A stretch of DNA of 64,000 nucleotides from Methylobacterium terricola (GTDB lineage Bacteria; Pseudomonadota; Alphaproteobacteria; Rhizobiales; Beijerinckiaceae): contig NZ_VDDA01000003.1 of NCBI RefSeq assembly GCF_006151805.1, positions 186,001 to 250,000 of the forward strand, read 5' to 3'. A program made the position numbers and the translations under genes. Shown here in pieces: positions 1 to 8,636 of the stretch. Position 1 is the stretch's first letter. Each line of letters opens with the position of its first letter. Below the pieces are notes generated by a model, which was not told the DNA's origin, made no database searches, and saw only the letters and a list, made by a program, of their open reading frames with translations.

Positions 1-58
1 CGCGGGCCTCGGCGTCGGGGGCCGGCGCAGGGGGCAGGACATCGGTGTCAGGCGCCAT
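1..58 (-). CDS. Partial gene start downstream of the ECF sigma factor (possible anti-sigma factor)
   Basis: Only the first 19 codons lie in the window. An ATG at 58..56 opens a frame reading MAPDTDVLPPAPAPDAEAR and running off the left edge without a stop. It overlaps the sigma-factor stop codon by 11 bases (ATGGCGCCTGA), a usual arrangement for translationally coupled sigma/anti-sigma pairs. The visible part is Pro/Ala/Asp-rich and has no diagnostic motif. The anti-sigma role is inferred from position alone. Confidence 0.5.
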   Translation of the reverse strand, partial: MAPDTDVLPPAPAPDAEAR

Positions 59-662
59 GGCGCTCCTCCGGATCGGTCGTGAGCGGATCGCCCTTGAGAC
101 GGCGGCGGGCCTCGTGCAGGCGCCAGGACACCGTGGCCTCGGCGACGCCGAGCGCCCGGCCGGCCTCGGCATGGGTCAGGCCCTCGCCTGCCACCAGCAC
201 CACGGTCTCGCGCAAGGCGGGATCGAGGCGGGCGAGCGCTCCGGCGAGCCAGGCGCGGCGGTAGAGGTCGCGTCCGTCGGGGGCGGGCCCGAGGCGCAGC
301 AGCGTGCCGAGGCCCTCCTTCATCCGCGCCAGGGTGGTGCGGCGGCGGTGATGGTCGCGGCAGGCATTGACCACGATGCCGAACAGCCAGGTCGAGACCC
401 GGGCCTCGCCGCGAAAGCCCGCGATCCGCTCCACCAGGGCGCAGCACACCTCCTGCACCACGTCCTCGGCGTCGTGGCGCGAGCCGGTCATGCGCCAGGC
501 GACGCGGTGCATGCGGTCGTAGTGCCGCCGCAGCAGCGCCTCGAAGGCCGCGCGGTCGCCCCGCGCCGCCCGGGCCGCGAGGTCGGCATCGGGGTCCGGC
601 GCCGCCGTTCCGCGGAGCGGCCCGTCCCCGGTCTCGTCTATCTGTGTCGCGAGAGGCTGCAT
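48..662 (-). CDS. ECF-family RNA polymerase sigma factor
   Basis: A 204-aa sigma-70 family member of the extracytoplasmic-function type. Region 2 lies at about residues 36-75 (FEALLRRHYDRM, then AEDVVQEV), and region 4, a helix-turn-helix, at about 140-190 (LTHAEAGRALGVAEATVSWRL). No region 1 or 3 is present, as expected for ECF factors. It should direct core polymerase to a small regulon. It overlaps the next gene by 11 bases, so the downstream product is probably its regulator. The ATG at 662 has only a weak Shine-Dalgarno sequence. It lacks the features that would mark it as the general-stress EcfG, so the subgroup is unknown. Confidence 0.93.
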   Translation of the reverse strand: MQPLATQIDETGDGPLRGTAAPDPDADLAARAARGDRAAFEALLRRHYDRMHRVAWRMTGSRHDAEDVVQEVCCALVERIAGFRGEARVSTWLFGIVVNACRDHHRRRTTLARMKEGLGTLLRLGPAPDGRDLYRRAWLAGALARLDPALRETVVLVAGEGLTHAEAGRALGVAEATVSWRLHEARRRLKGDPLTTDPEERHGA

Positions 663-918
663 GCCCGAGGTTTCGCCCCATTGCGCGGCCCACCGGCCCC
701 GCTCCGATCCTTCGGACGCGGCAGGAAGCGGCGTCCTTGGCGGGATGATCGACTATTTTCGGCCGGACTCGCAGCGGGCACGCCACCCGTGAAACTCGCC
801 CGCGGAGCCAGGGCCCCACGCCGCCCCCCACCGATGGCCGCTGCCGCCGCGCTGGTGTTTCCCCGCGCAGGGGTTACATGACCGGGAGCGGACGCGCGGC
901 GAACAGGAGCGAGACGAC

Positions 919-2061
919 GTGGCGATCACCCGGGATGACGTGCTGAAGGCGCTCGCGGGCGTGACGGTCGATGCGGCGGGGACCAGCCTGCCGGCCTCCG
1001 GCCGCCTGTCGGAGATCGTCATCGACCCCTCCGGCCGCGTCGTCTTCTCGATCGGCATCGCGCCGCCGGAGGCCAAGACCTTCGAGGCGGTGCGGCAGGC
1101 GGCCGAGATCGCGGTGCTGAAACTTCCCGGCGTCAAGGCGGCGCTGGCGAGCCTCACCGCCGAGCGCGGGCCGAGCTCGTCTGGATCGGGCGCCGCCCCC
1201 CGCCCCGCCGCTCCGGGCGGCGCCCCCCAGGGCGGGCCCCGGCCCGGCCCGGCCGTGCCGGGTGTGCGCCACATCGTGGCGGTGGCCTCGGGCAAGGGCG
1301 GCGTCGGCAAGTCGACCACCGCCTGCAACCTCGCCCTGGCGCTGCGGGCGCAAGGTCTCAAGGTCGGCCTGCTCGATGCCGACATCTACGGCCCCTCGGT
1401 CCCCAAGCTCTTCGGCCTCGACCGCAAGCCCGAGACGGTCAACACGCCGCAGGGGCAGCGCATCGTGCCGCTCAACGGCTACGGCCTCGCCGTGATGTCG
1501 ATCGGCTTCCTGATCTCCGCCGACACGGCGATGATCTGGCGCGGCCCGATGGTGCAATCGGCCCTGACCCAGCTCCTGCGCGAGGTCGCCTGGGGCGAGC
1601 TCGACGTGCTGATCGTCGACATGCCCCCCGGCACCGGCGACGCGCAGCTGACGCTCGCCCAGGCGACGCCGCTCGCCGGCGCGGTGATCGTCTCGACGCC
1701 GCAGGACCTGGCGCTGATCGACGCCCGCCGCGCCGTCACGATGTTCCGCCGGGTCGAGGTGCCGATCCTCGGCGTGGTCGAGAACATGGCGACCTTCGTC
1801 TGCCCGCATTGCGGCGGCACCTCGCACATCTTCGGCCATGGCGGCGCCCGCCACGAGGCCGAGACGATGGGTGTGCCGTTCCTCGGCGAGGTGCCGCTCA
1901 ACATGACGATCCGTGAATCGTCCGACGCCGGCCGGCCGGTGGTGGCGGTCGATCCCGACGGGCCGCAGGCCGCCGCCTACCGGGCGATCGCTTCGGCGCT
2001 CTGGGCCAATCTCAGCGGCGGCGCCGGCCCGCGCCCGGCACCGCGGATCGTGATCGAGTGA
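919..2061 (+). CDS. mrp: Mrp/ApbC/NBP35-family iron-sulfur cluster carrier ATPase
   Basis: A 380-aa protein that, in this family, binds and transfers [4Fe-4S] clusters to apoproteins in the cytoplasm. The N-terminal MIP18/DUF59-like domain spans about residues 1-85, followed by a Gly/Pro/Ala linker. The ATPase domain starts with a deviant Walker A, GKGGVGKST, at about residues 125-133, then LLDADIYGPS and the switch motif DMPPGTGDAQ. The cluster-binding CPHC motif is at about residues 295-298. The start is GTG at 919, chosen because CAGGAGC lies 8 nt upstream and the DUF59 domain begins there. Its stop overlaps the mobA start (GTGA), so the two genes are coupled. Confidence 0.96.
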   Translation: MAITRDDVLKALAGVTVDAAGTSLPASGRLSEIVIDPSGRVVFSIGIAPPEAKTFEAVRQAAEIAVLKLPGVKAALASLTAERGPSSSGSGAAPRPAAPGGAPQGGPRPGPAVPGVRHIVAVASGKGGVGKSTTACNLALALRAQGLKVGLLDADIYGPSVPKLFGLDRKPETVNTPQGQRIVPLNGYGLAVMSIGFLISADTAMIWRGPMVQSALTQLLREVAWGELDVLIVDMPPGTGDAQLTLAQATPLAGAVIVSTPQDLALIDARRAVTMFRRVEVPILGVVENMATFVCPHCGGTSHIFGHGGARHEAETMGVPFLGEVPLNMTIRESSDAGRPVVAVDPDGPQAAAYRAIASALWANLSGGAGPRPAPRIVIE

Positions 2062-2696
2062 GCGTGCCCCCGACCCTTGGGGTGATCCTGGCCGGCGGGC
2101 TCGCCCGCCGGATGGGCGGCGGCGACAAGCCGCTGCTGCGGCTCGGCGACAGGACCCTGCTCGAACGGGTCACCGATCGGTTGCGCCCGCAATGCGCCGC
2201 CGGGCTGATCCTCAACGCCAACGGCGATCCGGCACGGTTTCGCGCCTTCACGGGCTTCGTGGTGCCGGATTCGCTTCCCGACGCGCCCGGGCCGCTCGCC
2301 GGCGTGCTCGCCGCCCTCGATTTCTGCGCCGCGCACCATCCGGACGTGGCTTACGTGGCGAGCGTCGCCGGCGACACGCCGTTCCTGCCGCACGACTTCG
2401 TCGCCCGCCTGCATGCGGCGCGGGCCCGCGACGGCGTCGAGATGGCGGTCGCGGCCTCCGGGGGGCAACTGCATTTCGTGAACGGGGTCTGGGCGGTGTC
2501 CCTGCGCCACGACCTGCGGACGGCTTTGGTCGAGCGGGGCCTACGGCGGGTCGGGATGTGGATCGCCCGGCACAACGCCGCGGAGGCGGCGTGGGAGACG
2601 GAGCCGGTGGACCCGTTCCTGAACCTCAACACGCCGGAGGATTTCTTCTCGGCGGAGCGGCTGGTCGCGGGCGAGGCGCCTCCGCCACTCCCTTGA
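2058..2696 (+). CDS. mobA: Molybdenum cofactor guanylyltransferase MobA
   Basis: A 212-aa cytoplasmic enzyme that joins GMP from GTP to molybdopterin to make the guanine dinucleotide form of Moco. The nucleotide-binding signature LAGGLARRMGGGDKPLL is at residues 10-26, and the C-terminal family motif FLNLNTPEDF lies near residue 190. The start is a GTG that overlaps the mrp stop codon by four bases. A functional link to an Fe-S carrier is reasonable because Moco synthesis starts with the Fe-S enzyme MoaA, encoded elsewhere in this window at 37793. It converges on tyrS with a 27-bp gap. Confidence 0.95.
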   Translation: MSVPPTLGVILAGGLARRMGGGDKPLLRLGDRTLLERVTDRLRPQCAAGLILNANGDPARFRAFTGFVVPDSLPDAPGPLAGVLAALDFCAAHHPDVAYVASVAGDTPFLPHDFVARLHAARARDGVEMAVAASGGQLHFVNGVWAVSLRHDLRTALVERGLRRVGMWIARHNAAEAAWETEPVDPFLNLNTPEDFFSAERLVAGEAPPPLP

Positions 2697-2723
2697 AGGA
2701 CGCTCCGCCCCACTCCCCCTCGA

Positions 2724-3977
2724 TCACCCGTCAATGCGGACGACGACGTGCCGCTTGCGACCGTAGCTCACCTTCATCCCCGCTGCCCCGACATCGGCGA
2801 TTGTCACGACGGCGTCCCCGTTGCTGACCATTGCATCATTGAGCCGGGCTCCCCGTCCGGCGATCAGGCGGCGGGCTTCACTCTTCGAGCCGACAAGACC
2901 GGCCGCGACGAGCAGGTCCACGACGCTGATCCCCCGGGTTATCGCGTCACGCTCCACGACGATGGTCGGCAGGCCGTCCAGAGCCGCGCCCCCCGAAAAG
3001 GCCTCCCGAGCCGCTCCTGCCGCCGCGAGGGCCGCGGCTTCGCCGTGGGCGAGCTTCGTTGCCTCGTGCGCCAGCACCGCCTTGGCCGCATTGATCTCGG
3101 TCCCCTCCAGGGCCTCCAGCCGCGCGATCTCGTCGAGCGGCAGGTCGGTGAACAGGCGCAGGAACCGCCCGACATCCGCATCCTCGGTGTTGCGCCAGAA
3201 CTGCCAGAACCCGTAGGGCGCGAGGCGATCCGCGTTGAGCCAGACCGCACCGCCTGCCGTCTTGCCCATCTTCGTCCCTGATGCGGTGGTGAGCAGCGGC
3301 GTCGTCAGCCCGAAGAGCTGGCGCTGGTCGACCCGGCGACCAAGCTCCAGGCCGTTGACGATGTTGCCCCATTGGTCCGAGCCGCCCATCTGCAGGATGC
3401 AGCCGTGACGGCGCGACAGTTCGAGGAAGTCGAAGGCCTGGAGGATCATGTAGTTGAACTCCAGCAGCGTCAGCGGCTCCTCACGGTCGAGGCGCGTCCG
3501 GACGCTGTCGAAGCTCAGCATGCGGTTGACCGTGAAGTGTCGTCCGACATCCCGGAGAAAGGGGATGAGGTGCAGCGCATCGAGCCAATCGGCATTGTTG
3601 ACGAGCACCGCGTCGGTCGCGCCGTCGCCGAAGGTCAGGTAGCGGCCGAAGACCTGGCGCAGGCCCATCACGTTCGCCGCGATCTGCGCCTCGTCGAGGA
3701 GCGGACGGCTGCTGTCGCGGAAGCTCGGATCCCCGATGCGGGTGGTGCCGCCGCCGATCACGACGATCGGCTTGTGGCCGCAGCGTTGCAGCCAGCGCAG
3801 CGGCATCACTTGCATGAGGTGGCCGGTGTGCAGGCTGTCGGCGGTGGCGTCGAAACCGATATAGGCCGCGCGAGGCGGTCCGCTCAGAGCGACGTCGAGA
3901 CCGTCGAGGTCAGTGCATTGATGGATGAAGCCGCGCTCGGCGAGGGCGCGGACGAAGTCGGATCGGTGGGCCGGCAT
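2724..3977 (-). CDS. tyrS: Tyrosyl-tRNA synthetase
   Basis: A 417-aa class I aminoacyl-tRNA synthetase charging tRNA-Tyr. The HIGH-type motif is HTGH at residues 50-53, preceded by the TyrS hallmark [12 protein letters not shown]. The KMSKS-type loop reads KMGKT near residue 236, and an S4 RNA-binding domain occupies the last ~70 residues ([22 protein letters not shown]). An upstream in-frame start at 4031 exists, but the ATG at 3977 has AGGAG 8 nt upstream and begins where TyrS proteins begin. The length fits the family. The 5' leader holds a GC-rich hairpin (4038-4056). Confidence 0.96.
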   Translation of the reverse strand: MPAHRSDFVRALAERGFIHQCTDLDGLDVALSGPPRAAYIGFDATADSLHTGHLMQVMPLRWLQRCGHKPIVVIGGGTTRIGDPSFRDSSRPLLDEAQIAANVMGLRQVFGRYLTFGDGATDAVLVNNADWLDALHLIPFLRDVGRHFTVNRMLSFDSVRTRLDREEPLTLLEFNYMILQAFDFLELSRRHGCILQMGGSDQWGNIVNGLELGRRVDQRQLFGLTTPLLTTASGTKMGKTAGGAVWLNADRLAPYGFWQFWRNTEDADVGRFLRLFTDLPLDEIARLEALEGTEINAAKAVLAHEATKLAHGEAAALAAAGAAREAFSGGAALDGLPTIVVERDAITRGISVVDLLVAAGLVGSKSEARRLIAGRGARLNDAMVSNGDAVVTIADVGAAGMKVSYGRKRHVVVRIDG

Positions 3978-4238
3978 GGCGGCGTCTCCTGGCGGGTGGA
4001 CGTGCCGCCCCCGGAGACTGGCCTTGGACATGAAAGCGCCGCCGGGATGCGGCGGCTTGGTATGATCGTCGGTCGCAGCCGAACGTTGCCGCCCTATGGA
4101 AGGGGCGGGCGATAGCTCACGGTATTGCAGGCGCGAATGATCATCGAAGCAGGCTAGGCCTTTGGATACTCGAAGGTCAAGGCCACACCTGCGATCTATC
4201 GACGGGCGCTCTCTGGATCAGCGTCGCGCTGCCCTCTC

Positions 4239-4257
4239 GGCGGGACTTCGTCCCGCC
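4239..4257. repeat. Stem-loop with UUC loop
   Basis: GGCGGGAC-TTC-GTCCCGCC is a perfect 8-bp stem 3' of ppiB. It has no following T-run, so it may act as an RNA-stabilising or weak termination hairpin. Confidence 0.6.
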
Positions 4258-4276
4258 GCGCCTACTCCGTCGGCCA

Positions 4277-4301
4277 CCCTCCCCCCGCAGAGGGGGGAGG
4301 G
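4277..4301. terminator. 10-bp C/G stem-loop 3' of ppiB
   Basis: CCCTCCCCCC and GGGGGGAGGG form a perfect stem around a GCAGA loop, 45 bp beyond the ppiB stop codon on the minus strand. There is no U-tract. Similar C-rich/G-rich hairpins occur at 42711-42734 and within 31985-32095, so this is a recurring intergenic motif in this genome. Confidence 0.5.
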
Positions 4302-4346
4302 TTCACCCGCGCGTCTCGACAGACGACAGCCCGCCGAAGCGAAGGC

Positions 4347-4798
<452 letters not shown>

Positions 4799-4802
<4 letters not shown>

Positions 4803-5287
4803 GGTCGGTCTCCTTGATTCGGACCAGGGTAGACGAAACGCAGGGCGATGGGACGCCCCGCGACGGCACCGCCGAGTCCCGCCGTCAGCCGCGCCGGCGT
4901 GCAGCGGGCCAGCGACGCCAGGGTCTCGGCGACGAGCGCGTCCCGCCACCGGGGCGGAACGCGCGTGAAGGTGATCCTCGGGGTGCCCTGGAGGCTTCCG
5001 TCCCGCCGCAGCGCGAAGCGCGCGGTGATCGCGGCAGCCTCGAGATCGGCCGGCGGCCGCCAGCAGGCGGCGAGACGCGGGGCGAGCCCCGCCAGGGTGT
5101 CGGCCGGTCCCTCCGGCATCGTCACCGGCACCCGCAGGGTCGCCCGGAAGGTGGCCGGCAGCGAGAGCACCGAGGGATTGTCATAGACGTCGAACTGCGC
5201 GGCGGCGGGCGAGGCCGCGCGAGCCAGCACAAGGCCGGCCAAGATGCCTCTGGCCAAGATGCCGTTCAGCGAGCGCCCGCCGCGCAA
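4799..5287 (-). CDS. Periplasmic protein with TolA/TonB C-terminal-like domain
   Basis: A 162-aa protein with an N-terminal signal sequence (GILARGILAGLVLARAASPAAAQ, cleavage near residue 31). The mature part contains LAACWRPPADL, ARFALRRDGSL and SLARCTP, with two cysteines, a layout that resembles the C-terminal domain of alphaproteobacterial TolA/TonB proteins (CWxPP, then DGSL, then a second Cys). The similarity is recalled rather than computed. It sits between two cyclophilin genes, 3 bp after the first and overlapping the second by ATGA, so all three are probably co-transcribed. It may be an envelope factor handled by the exported isomerase. Confidence 0.75.
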
Positions 5288-5290
5288 GGC

Positions 5291-5839
5291 TTATTGGCCG
5301 TCCTGCGCCAGGCTCATCCGGACGATCTTGTCCGGGCTCTGCACGGTGCCGTTCTGGGCCGAGGAGCCCTTCTTGATCTTGTCGACCACATCCATGCCGG
5401 ACGTCACCTCGCCCACCACCGTGTACTGGTTGTTGAGGAACGAGGCGTCGCCGAAGCAGATGAAGAACTGGGAATTCGCCGAGTTCGGGTCCTGCGAGCG
5501 GGCCATGCCGACGGTGCCGCGCTTGAACGGCGCCTTGGAGAACTCCGCCGGGATGTTCGGCAGGTCGGACTTGCCCATGCCGGTGCCGGTCGGGTCGCCG
5601 GTCTGGGCCATGAAGCCGTCGATGACGCGGTGGAAGACGATGCCGTTGTAGAAGCCGCGCTTCGTCAGAGTCTTGATCTGCTGGACGTGCTTGGGCGCGA
5701 GGTCGGGGCGAAGCTGGATGGTGATGCGGCCGTCCTTAGTGTCGAGGTAGACGGTGTTCTGGTCGGGCGCGGCGCTCGCCGGGGCATTGAGGCTCAGGGC
5801 GGCGACGGACAGCACCAGGGCTGCGAGCCAGCGGATCAT
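5291..5839 (-). CDS. ppiA: Exported cyclophilin-type peptidyl-prolyl isomerase
   Basis: A 182-aa cyclophilin with a Sec signal peptide (MIRWLAALVLSVAALSLNAPASA, cleavage about residue 23). The catalytic core is FHRVIDGFMAQTGDPTGTGMG followed by NSANSQFFICFGDASFLNN. It should fold proline-containing proteins in the periplasm. It is a paralogue of the cytoplasmic copy at 4347-4802; the two share the same core sequence almost exactly. It starts 32 bp beyond the coaD stop codon on the same strand and opens the coupled set cyclophilin, TolA-C-like protein, cyclophilin. Confidence 0.94.
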   Translation of the reverse strand: MIRWLAALVLSVAALSLNAPASAAPDQNTVYLDTKDGRITIQLRPDLAPKHVQQIKTLTKRGFYNGIVFHRVIDGFMAQTGDPTGTGMGKSDLPNIPAEFSKAPFKRGTVGMARSQDPNSANSQFFICFGDASFLNNQYTVVGEVTSGMDVVDKIKKGSSAQNGTVQSPDKIVRMSLAQDGQ

Positions 5840-5871
5840 GGGGGTCTCCTGGGTGAAAGGAACGGGCCGCG

Positions 5872-6375
5872 TCAGGCGGACGGGGCGAAGCGGGCGCTCA
5901 GGCGGTCGGCCACCGCCGCGGGCACGAAGGGCCGCACGTCGCCGCCCATGGCGGCGATCTGGCGGACCAGGGTGGCGGTGATCGGCCGCACGCCGGTCGA
6001 GGCCGGCAGGAACACGGTCTGCACCTCCGGCGCCATGGCGCCGTTCATGCCGGCGAGCTGCATCTCGTAGTCGAGATCGGTGCCGTCGCGCAAACCGCGG
6101 ATGAACAGGCTGGCACCGTGCCGGCGCGCCGCCGCCACCGCGAGGTCGGCGAAGGTGACGACCTCGAGGCTCGTCCCGGCCTCGGCGGCGAGGGGGCCGC
6201 AGGTGACCCGGATCAGCTCCGCCCGCTCCTCGGCGGTGAAGAGCGGGGTCTTGCCCGGATGCACGCCGATCGCCACCACGAGGCGGCCGACCAGGCGGCA
6301 GGCCTGGCGCACCACGTCGAGATGGCCGTTGGTCACCGGATCGAAGGAGCCGGCATAGAGCGCGGTGCGGTTCAT
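5872..6375 (-). CDS. coaD: Pantetheine-phosphate adenylyltransferase
   Basis: A 167-aa enzyme of coenzyme A synthesis that transfers AMP from ATP to 4'-phosphopantetheine, giving dephospho-CoA. The nucleotidyltransferase signature [14 protein letters not shown] is at residues 9-22, with the TxGH motif at 15-18, and the C-terminal [10 protein letters not shown] matches the family's ISSTxVR element. The length is typical. It lies just upstream of the cyclophilin genes on the same strand, a neighbourhood known in Rhizobiales. Cytoplasmic. Confidence 0.96.
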   Translation of the reverse strand: MNRTALYAGSFDPVTNGHLDVVRQACRLVGRLVVAIGVHPGKTPLFTAEERAELIRVTCGPLAAEAGTSLEVVTFADLAVAAARRHGASLFIRGLRDGTDLDYEMQLAGMNGAMAPEVQTVFLPASTGVRPITATLVRQIAAMGGDVRPFVPAAVADRLSARFAPSA

Positions 6376-6442
6376 CGTGGTCCCACCTAGTGCATTTCCC
6401 GGCCGAACGGAACCGCCCGCCCCCGCGGCGTCGCCTGCTCGA

Positions 6443-7252
6443 TCACCTGGCCACCGCGCCGACGAGCGGCCCGAGCGGCCGGCTCAGGTCCTGGCGGCCC
6501 ATCGACGGGGCGTAGAGGCTCGACACGCTGCCGTCGAGGAACAGCGCGTTGGGGCAGCCGAGCGCGTCGCGGAACAGCCGTGCGAAGGCGCCGAAGCTCA
6601 CCGGCGCCTCCGAGATCGCGAACACCGCAATGTGCCCGTCCGGTCGCACGCCGACGCCGTTGCGGATTTTTTGCGAGGGGCCGTCCTCGGAGATCTTGGG
6701 ATGGATGCGGTTGTTGATCACCAGCATCGGGCCGGACTGGGTCGCGAACTCGGCCCGGGGATGGGCCTTCAGGTAGCGCCCGGTCTCGAGCACCCCGGCC
6801 CGCTCCCCGGCGACGTAGAACACGCCGTTCGGCTTGAGGTGGAAGTTGCCCGGGCCGTTGGCGGTGTTGGCCGCCTTCAGCTCGCGCCCGTCCTCGACGT
6901 AGAGCCCGACGGGCGCGAGGCCGGTATCGTACATCCCGGCATTCATCGCGAAGGCGAGGGCCGTGCCCTGCTGGCCGGCGAGCCGCGACAGCGAGCCGTA
7001 GGGCAGCCCGTCGGGCCCGCGCCAGAACAGCTTCACCCGGGCGCGCCGCAGGTCGACGGTGCAGACGGCATAGGCCTGGCCCTCGTGGCTCTGCGGCCGG
7101 CACAGGGCCGCCGGGGCTGATGCAGCCGCAGGGGAAGGACCGGACGCCGCAGGAGCAGGGCCGGCCGCGAGCCACGAGACGCCCGCCCCGAGCAGCAACG
7201 CCCCGATTGTTCTCGCCATTCCCGCCACCATTCCCGCCACCATTCCCGCCAT
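6443..7252 (-). CDS. Exported phosphodiester glycosidase family protein (DUF2233/NAGPA type)
   Basis: A 269-aa protein with a signal peptide ([21 protein letters not shown]). The family pattern is visible: [12 protein letters not shown] near residue 105, [41 protein letters not shown] and the late [13 protein letters not shown]. Family members resemble the enzyme uncovering mannose-6-phosphate, but the bacterial substrate is unknown. The start is ambiguous: a 12-bp tandem repeat (7210-7252) supplies four in-frame ATGs at 7252, 7243, 7231 and 7219. The first has GGAGAGG 3-4 nt upstream, while the signal peptide would fit the last. Confidence 0.87.
   Translation of the reverse strand: MAGMVAGMVAGMARTIGALLLGAGVSWLAAGPAPAASGPSPAAASAPAALCRPQSHEGQAYAVCTVDLRRARVKLFWRGPDGLPYGSLSRLAGQQGTALAFAMNAGMYDTGLAPVGLYVEDGRELKAANTANGPGNFHLKPNGVFYVAGERAGVLETGRYLKAHPRAEFATQSGPMLVINNRIHPKISEDGPSQKIRNGVGVRPDGHIAVFAISEAPVSFGAFARLFRDALGCPNALFLDGSVSSLYAPSMGRQDLSRPLGPLVGAVAR
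7210..7252. repeat. 12-bp tandem repeat at a gene start
   Basis: Three near-identical copies of CATTCCCGCCAC lie in tandem on the plus strand. On the minus strand each supplies an ATG in the same frame of the DUF2233 gene (encoding M-V-A-G repeats), so copy-number change would alter the N-terminus without a frameshift. Confidence 0.8.
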
Positions 7253-7355
7253 GTGCCTCTCCGTTCTTGTTCCCGCTCCGGCGCGGGCGCGCGCCCGCGC
7301 CGTGCGACCGGCTTTGGGCGTACCGGTATAGAGCGATCGTGACGTTTTGCAGCAC

Positions 7356-7380
7356 GAACCAACCTTCGCGCCGCGACGTT
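7356..7380 (+). promoter_or_regulatory. Candidate EcfG-type (general stress) promoter
   Basis: GAAC (7356-7359), 17 nt, CGTT (7377-7380). The alphaproteobacterial EcfG consensus is GGAAC-N16/17-CGTT, so one -35 base deviates. It ends 44 bp before the ATG of the Gly/Tyr-rich protein gene, a reasonable promoter distance. Confidence 0.4.
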
Positions 7381-7424
7381 CTGTGGGCCTGGGGGCTTAC
7401 ACTTCTCGATCAGGAGATCGGAAC

Positions 7425-7970
7425 ATGAAAGGCATGTTGGCGGCGTCGGCGGCCCTCGCGGGCGCCCTGCTGGTCGTGCCGGCCACCGCCGAGGCGCGCG
7501 GCGGCTTCGGTGGAGGTGGGTTCCATGGCGGCGGCGGCTTCGGCGGCTTCCATGGCGGTGGGTTCCGGGGCGGCTTCGGCGGCGGCGGCTTCGGCCGGGG
7601 CTTCGGCGGCGGCTATCGGGGCGTCGGGTTCGGCGGCTACCGGGGCGGCTTCGGCGGCTACCGCGGCGTGGGCTTCGGCGGCTATCGCGGCGGCTACGGC
7701 GGCTGGCGCGGCGGGTACGGCTATCGCCGCGGCTTCGGCTACGGCGCGGCAGGCCTCGGGATCGGCCTCGGTCTCGGTCTCGCGGCGGCCTCCGCCTATC
7801 CGTATTACGGCGGCTACGGCTACGGCGGGTACGGCTATGGCGGCTACGCCCCGGTCGGCTATTACGGCGGGGGCTACGATTACGGCTATGGCGGCGGCTG
7901 CTACGAGGTGCCCCGCGTCCGCTGGACGCCCTACGGCTACCGCCGCGTCCTCGTGACCCGCTGCTACTGA
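7425..7970 (+). CDS. Secreted glycine/tyrosine-rich repeat protein
   Basis: A 181-aa protein with a Sec signal peptide (residues 1-25, ending TAEA-RG). The mature chain is built of GGF/GGY/GYR repeats (GGFGGGGFHGG, then GGYRGVGFGGYRGG blocks), a central hydrophobic stretch GLGIGLGLGLAAASAYPYY, and a C-terminal tail with two cysteines (CYEVPRVRWTPYGYRRVLVTRCY in part). The ATG at 7425 is preceded by CAGGAG at 8 nt. No enzyme function can be read. Such proteins are often surface or stress-related in Rhizobiales. A possible EcfG promoter lies upstream and a good terminator downstream. Confidence 0.88.
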   Translation: MKGMLAASAALAGALLVVPATAEARGGFGGGGFHGGGGFGGFHGGGFRGGFGGGGFGRGFGGGYRGVGFGGYRGGFGGYRGVGFGGYRGGYGGWRGGYGYRRGFGYGAAGLGIGLGLGLAAASAYPYYGGYGYGGYGYGGYAPVGYYGGGYDYGYGGGCYEVPRVRWTPYGYRRVLVTRCY

Positions 7971-7996
7971 GCCGCGGACGGGCCACGATCGGAAGG

Positions 7997-8021
7997 GGCC
8001 GCCCGGCAAGGGCGGCCTTTT
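7997..8021 (+). terminator. Rho-independent terminator of the Gly-rich protein gene
   Basis: GGCCGCCC-GGCAA-GGGCGGCC stem-loop (8-bp stem) followed by TTTT, 27 bp beyond the stop codon at 7970. Confidence 0.85.
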
Positions 8022-8036
8022 CTCGTCATGGGTCGG

Positions 8037-8459
8037 TCAGTTCCGCCGGCCTGCCGCCTCCTCGCGCCTCATCGGCATCGCGTCGATGGTCGAGAACAGG
8101 GTCTCCGCCGGAATCGGCTCGGCGGCGTCGAGCTTCGCCCCGCCATCCTTGCCGACCAGCACCGCCCGGAACCCCGTCGCCGGCAGGCCGAGGCGGCGGC
8201 GCAACGCGGCGGCCTCCCTCCCCTCCCCGATCGCCCGCACCACCACGAGGTCGCGCTCGCGCATCCCGCGCCCGGCCGCCGCGGCGATCGCCTCCTGTGC
8301 CGCCGCGCGGGGATCCCCGGCCTCGGCGGCGATCACCAGGAGGCGGGACTTCCAGCGGTAGCGGTCGAGGTCGGAGACGGCCGCCTCGGCCGGAACGGAG
8401 ACGGCGAGCAGGAGGGCGCCGGCCAGGACGGCGCCGGCGAGGAGCGAGGACGGGAGCAT
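8037..8459 (-). CDS. Exported DUF4174-type protein
   Basis: A 140-aa protein from the ATG at 8459; an in-frame GTG at 8483 is the alternative. The signal peptide (SLLAGAVLAGALLLAVSVPAEAA) is followed by YRWKSRLLVIAAEAGDP, RERDLVVVRAIG and FRAVLVGKDGGAKLDAAEPIPAETLFSTIDAMPMRR in part, the pattern of the DUF4174 family (thioredoxin-like fold without an active-site CxxC). The function is unknown. It converges on the Gly-rich gene and shares the terminator region. Confidence 0.8.
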   Translation of the reverse strand: MLPSSLLAGAVLAGALLLAVSVPAEAAVSDLDRYRWKSRLLVIAAEAGDPRAAAQEAIAAAAGRGMRERDLVVVRAIGEGREAAALRRRLGLPATGFRAVLVGKDGGAKLDAAEPIPAETLFSTIDAMPMRREEAAGRRN

Positions 8460-8636
8460 GCCGAACCCTTTCGCGGATCGCACCGGACCAGCCGTCCGGC
8501 GCCTCCCATCGAGCTAAAGCTCTGACACTTGGCTTCCAGCGCGGCGTTGACGCGCGGGGCCGACCGTCCCAGTTGCGATCCGGCCGAGCGCGGCCCGATA
8601 TCCCGGCCCCGCCGATCCCCGCAGGGAGGACCCCGC

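Larger units (their letters stand above)
3978..4346. other. Intergenic region between tyrS and ppiB holding hairpins
   Basis: There is no credible gene in these 369 bp. On the tyrS side (minus strand) a GCCGCCG/CGGCGGC hairpin at 4038-4056 lies about 60 nt before the tyrS start and could be a leader structure. On the other side two strong stem-loops (4239-4257 and 4277-4301) lie downstream of the ppiB stop codon. The tyrS promoter must lie here but was not resolved. Confidence 0.6.

Noticed and set aside
45..881. Long open frame on the plus strand opposite the ECF sigma factor
   Set aside because: It is a GC-rich shadow frame: the minus strand shows clear sigma region 2 and 4 motifs, and the plus-strand product is low-complexity Arg/Ala/Gly without any family pattern.
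4200..4310. CRISPR-like array because of repeated stems
   Set aside because: There are two unrelated hairpins, not spaced direct repeats.
7033..7986. Arg/Ser-rich 317-codon frame on the minus strand opposite the Gly-rich protein
   Set aside because: It is produced by reading GGC/GGG glycine codons backwards; it has no start signal and overlaps the DUF2233 gene in another frame.
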